Shown here in pieces: positions 60,600 to 64,000 of a stretch of DNA of 64,000 bases. Position numbers and translations under genes: made by a program. The DNA is taken from contig CM054113.1 in the NCBI GenBank assembly GCA_028673005.1, positions 213,581,504-213,645,503 on the forward strand, given 5' to 3'. This stretch comes from Tanypteryx hageni (Eukaryota; Arthropoda; Insecta; Odonata; Petaluridae). The notes under the pieces are model-generated. The model saw only the letters and a program-made list of their open reading frames with translations, was not told the origin of the DNA and did no database searches. Each line of letters starts with the position of its first letter. Position 1 is the stretch's first letter.

Positions 60600-62555
60600 A
60601 AACGGACTGACATAATGAATAATATATTGTTTATTCTAAAAAGCTTGATTAATTAGTACATGGGAGTTAAAATCTATTAATAATATTAAAATGCTACAAA
60701 AAGATGATATAACATATTAAATCAGATATATTATTTAAAATGTAGCCTTGGTTTATTAAATCTAGGTAAACATTTTAAAATTAATTTAGATTAATACCAC
60801 GTATATTAATGATGGTGTAATGTGATTGGTGGTTGATTACAACGGATACAGGAGTTGTAAGTATATATCTTCCATCAGTGGCGCGGACAGAATTTCAGTT
60901 TGTGGGAGCAAATATTTCAACACATTATTATCTGACCACTTGTTTATCGATTTATCGAATTAAATTTTTAATTAATGCGTAATAGATCAAAACCCAACCT
61001 TTTTGTAATACGTACTTTTACATATTGAAGTTACTTAAACTCACTTTAACGAGAGATTTCCTGCTATCGAATAACACACCGCTTTATGGTGTGAACAGGA
61101 TATGGTAACACCCATCATAAAAAACTAATCTTTCTCGTGCAAATCTGTTACGGATTACGTTCTTCATATATAATCTGCTGAATCATTCGCTAAAATATTC
61201 TCATTATAAGGCAAAGCCCTTAGCTCTTTCATAGCTATCGCAAAATCAGTAATCTGGAGCAATCACTAGTGCATGCAAACGCAAACAAAATTCCAGGACT
61301 TAGTCTAGAGCTTTCAAGTATGAAGAGAAACGTGATATCGAATGGACGTATTATTTGATGTGGAGATATTGAGGGAGGTGGGAGAGAGAGACAGAAGGAA
61401 GGTACAGCGCCAACGAGCTGTGCCCTTTTTTTAGATAGTGATTTAAAATCATGCCTAGTACTGAATGTTTTTTCCTGTTCAAACGGAAAATAAATCGGTT
61501 GAAATGCTCCTTATTGGTAATATTTAAAGAGATTTTTTATTTCTTTGTGTCCGTAAAGGTTGTACAAGTGGAGGGGACATGCATATGAGATTACGTGTCC
61601 TTTGGGTTTTTGCAAATATCTTGAGAAAGGCGACTGCAGAAAGAATGGTCAAGTCGGAGAAGGAAGCCGTGTGGGAACTGGAGGCCGAGAGCGGGGATAG
61701 AAATTTGCCACCCGTTCCCCTGGGTGGAGGACGCTCGGAGGAGTAATGCGATTTCGGCCTCTTCCTCGATTCTTCGAGGGAATTTGACCTTTGACGTATC
61801 CGTGAACTCTGGAAACACGATACGTCCTTATCCCTTTTGCAAACACTTTACGAGCATAAAAACTGACTGTGCCGTCCGTCCCATTTCTTTTCATTCCTTG
61901 GTGTTATTTTTTATCTACTCTTAGATCCCATGTGATATCAGCCATTAAACGTCCGCGATATTCAGGATTTGAACTGGTGGTCCGATTTTACATAGGATCA
62001 CCTGCTAAATGCGAAAATTTAAAATCTGGTGTTGCGAATATGCCTATCGTATGGAGAGTAAATGTAAATATTGTTAATCGAGAAAATGTCACACTATTTC
62101 GGGTAGCACAATTTGTTCGGATGTAATGAATTATTTTAAATTTAGTAAAAATAGCTGTTTTTATACATAAATGTAATAAAAAATCCTAATTAAACGTGCG
62201 CATGCATGGAATTAAGTTCGTTTAAGAGTGAGTTAAGGTGTTACAACTTCTAAGGAAGACTTGATAGTATATATGCCATTAGAACGTGCTGCATAAACTA
62301 GCCTTTCACAGGGTTAGGGGAAAACAAGTCACAGAAGCATGGACTTCAATAATGTTTCTATGGAAAATTCAACTGATTCGATGCAACAAGAAAAAGTTCC
62401 GTAAAAGCAATCAATCTCGCTACAATATTCGGCCTATGAAAGTCAACTGATCGATCGTTGAATATATTTCCGTAAAGTGTTAATTCATATCATGAAATTC
62501 ATTGGTTGAATACAACACATTTCTCGATAAATGAAATGATGCACCGTAGGTGGCA
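60600..62555. other. Unassigned DNA
   Basis: No transposon ends or recognised proteins. Frames at 61591-62126 overlap on both strands in a GC-richer segment and show no domain. Confidence 0.4.
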
Positions 62556-62805
62556 TTTGACGATTAATAAACTGTCAATTCCTTCACCGCATTCGATTTC
62601 CCCTCGCGTTCCAACACCGGCGCGCTTACAAATATACGCGTAGATTTAATAGACGACGATCACTTTCTGATCGATGCCGTCAAATTAATGCGCCCCTTCA
62701 AATTGACGTTCCGCCCGTTTTAGAAACATACTCCAGATAATCGCCTTGACGCCATTCATCCGGAACACAACGTTAACTGTTAATTTTCCGAGGATGATTT
62801 TTTTC
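62556..62805. other. CpG-rich single-copy stretch, possible conserved non-coding DNA
   Basis: Contrasting with the AT-rich flanks, this part has many CpG (aacaccggcgcgc, atacgcgtaga, gacgacgatcac, gttccgcccg) and no long frame. It could be regulatory; there is no motif evidence. Confidence 0.3.
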
Positions 62806-62816
62806 GTCAGGAAAGC

Positions 62817-63170
62817 CAGTGCCGGATTAAGTAATTAGGGGCTCTGGAGCCAAGTTCAAAATGGGGCCCCTCTATCCTTCTCAATAAATGTTGGTATATT
62901 TTAATTTACAAACAACTGTATATGGTATATAGAATTTTAATTAATAAATTATATAAAAAAATACATAAATCTTTGAAAAAAAAAGCTTTTAATTTACAAA
63001 CAACTGTCATAATAAATGATACAATATTAAGTATTGAATAAAAACTTTCAGAACTTATAAAGTATAATAATAAATTGTAAAAAATAAATATTACAAAAAT
63101 ACAGCTAGAAAGGTCTACATGGTAGCCTTTCAAGCTTCTTACAAACATTTGAAAAGCTCCAACAAAGTGT
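62817..63170 (+). mobile_element. Truncated hAT-like end
   Basis: cagtgccggattaagtaatt, followed by ggggctctggagcc and atggggcccctc, resembles the terminus of hAT elements of the cagtgccgg type. No opposite end is present before the next repeat. The AT-rich interior contains a 90 bp period repeat: ttttaatttacaaacaactg at 62898 and 62988. Confidence 0.55.
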
Positions 63171-63174
63171 TATT

Positions 63175-63515
63175 GCGGCCGCATTAAACCTTTGAAGTTT
63201 AAACAATTAAATGAATATTATTTCACTTCTAGATGTGCTACAACTTCAAATTTGACAAAAATGTGTGGAATTAGCACCTTACATTGGATAAAGTATAATA
63301 TTCTTAAAATTGCAAATTTAGGGCATCGTTTTAATCAAATATTGTTCAATAAGGAAGGATAGAAATTGGGTGTAGAGGTGAAATATTTTTAATTAAAAAA
63401 ATATTGCTAATAATGCTATATCTCTCTGGAATATTAATGTTTATCAGGGTCAGATGAAATGCTTGCAGAATGCAAGCACAACTACTTGTATGTTATATCC
63501 TCCTCTGTAAGAAAC

Positions 63516-63520
<5 letters not shown>
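63175..63520. mobile_element. Second copy of the 11 kb foldback arm
   Basis: From gcggccgcatt through atgaaatgcttgcagaatgc to aagcacaactac, this matches the right arm at 12023-12342 in the same orientation, with many substitutions. Past the shared part it ends ttatatcctcctctgtaaga, a phrase found also at 11938. No inverted partner lies nearby within the window. Confidence 0.82.

Positions 63521-63583
<63 letters not shown>
63521..63583. repeat. (TA)n microsatellite
   Basis: About 30 TA units with one interruption (taaata) near 63554. It separates the foldback arm from the minus-strand repeat and may be the 3' tail of the latter. Confidence 0.95.
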
Positions 63584-63587
<4 letters not shown>

Positions 63588-63683
63588 AATGCAACGAGAG
63601 GTTGAGAGGAATAGGAAGGAGCCAGTGAACACTTACCATACGGTGGTGGACGTCCACAGCGATAGAGGTAGGCTTGTAATTTG

Positions 63684-63714
63684 GAGCTTTCGGGCAACAC
63701 ACGCCCTTCTTCAG
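63684..63714 (-). ncRNA. Hammerhead-like core
   Basis: On the minus strand CTGAAGA (63714-63708) is followed by one extra A, GGGC (63706-63703), a 7-base loop, GCCC (63695-63692) and GAAA (63691-63688). GCT and C come next, a palindromic AGCT minimal stem III with a UC cleavage site. The layout copies that at 46454-46488, including the extra base before stem II. Stem I next to the core is weak, so self-cleavage is doubtful. Confidence 0.5.
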
Positions 63715-63767
63715 CGAGAGAAAAACGAAGACTAAAATAAGCGTAACACTGGAGGTAGGGGTTCGGG

Positions 63768-63836
63768 AAAAGAGGGGTAAGGGGAAGGGGAAAGAGGGGT
63801 AAGGGGAAGGGGAAAGAGGGGTAAGGGGACAGGAAA
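63768..63836 (+). repeat. 22 bp G-rich tandem repeat
   Basis: Three copies of aaagaggggtaaggggaagg-type sequence with period 22 bp. The regularly spaced GGGG runs could form quadruplexes on the plus strand. Confidence 0.88.
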
Positions 63837-64000
63837 AAAGGGGGGTGATTGGAGTGGGAGTGTTAGCGAAGGTTTAAACCTGGTAAGGAGAGAGAGCGGA
63901 GGATGTCAATATGGGCTAGTTCCCATTGACGGAGTTGTGGCGCGGGGAAACTACTTGGAAGAGCACGAATAGTTTTTACTGTGAAGCAGCTATTGAAGGG

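Larger units (their letters stand above)
63584..64000 (-). mobile_element. Putative minus-strand retroelement end, runs off the window
   Basis: Read on the minus strand, the sequence runs from the window edge through a C-rich 22 bp tandem repeat and a hammerhead-like core (63714-63684) to ctctcaacctctcgttgcat and the (TA)n tract. A 3' simple-sequence tail plus an embedded ribozyme-like motif fit Penelope-like or related non-autonomous retroelements. No reverse transcriptase is in the window, so the class is inferred. Confidence 0.5.

Overview
The window looks like nuclear DNA of an arthropod, most likely an insect or relative. It is AT-rich and contains almost nothing but transposon remains, simple sequence and unassigned DNA. 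I found no host exon, rRNA or functional tRNA that I would defend. The longest open frames (118-192 codons) lie in low-complexity tracts or lack any recognisable motif. The arthropod guess rests on the mix of mariner, Tigger/pogo, hAT, RTE-like LINE and tRNA-derived SINE sequences; no gene pins down a taxon.

Layout. 0-11 kb: short tandem duplications, the 5' end of a ZBED-type hAT element (1374-2270), GA/CT-rich tracts and unassigned DNA. 11.2-16.1 kb: two foldback structures. The second is invaded by a 1.6 kb hAT element whose uninterrupted target survives in the other arm. 16-23.7 kb: a diverged tandem array, a 371 bp hAT MITE (17653-18023) and otherwise unassigned DNA. 23.7-26.4 kb: an almost full-length but decayed hAT element coding on the minus strand. 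26.4-45.1 kb: a MITE, two tRNA-derived SINEs, a diverged minisatellite and long GA/CT tracts. 45.1-47.6 kb: a hAT element that carries a 152 bp insertion with a 15 bp target duplication and a hammerhead-ribozyme-like core. 49-58.4 kb: MITEs, two same-strand LINE pieces that may be one element split by later insertions, a Tigger-like element containing a mariner and a MITE, and another SINE. 58.9-60.6 kb: an internally deleted Tigger/pogo-like element. 62.8-64 kb: a truncated hAT end, a second copy of the 11 kb foldback arm, a (TA)n tract and a minus-strand repeat with another hammerhead-like core.

The parts do not form a pathway; they record successive insertions. Relative ages can be read from nesting: the hAT at 14228 is younger than the palindrome it interrupts, the mariner is younger than its Tigger-like host, and the hammerhead insert is younger than the hAT at 45137. 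The most interesting signals are the hammerhead-like motifs, best formed at 46417-46534, and the large palindromes.
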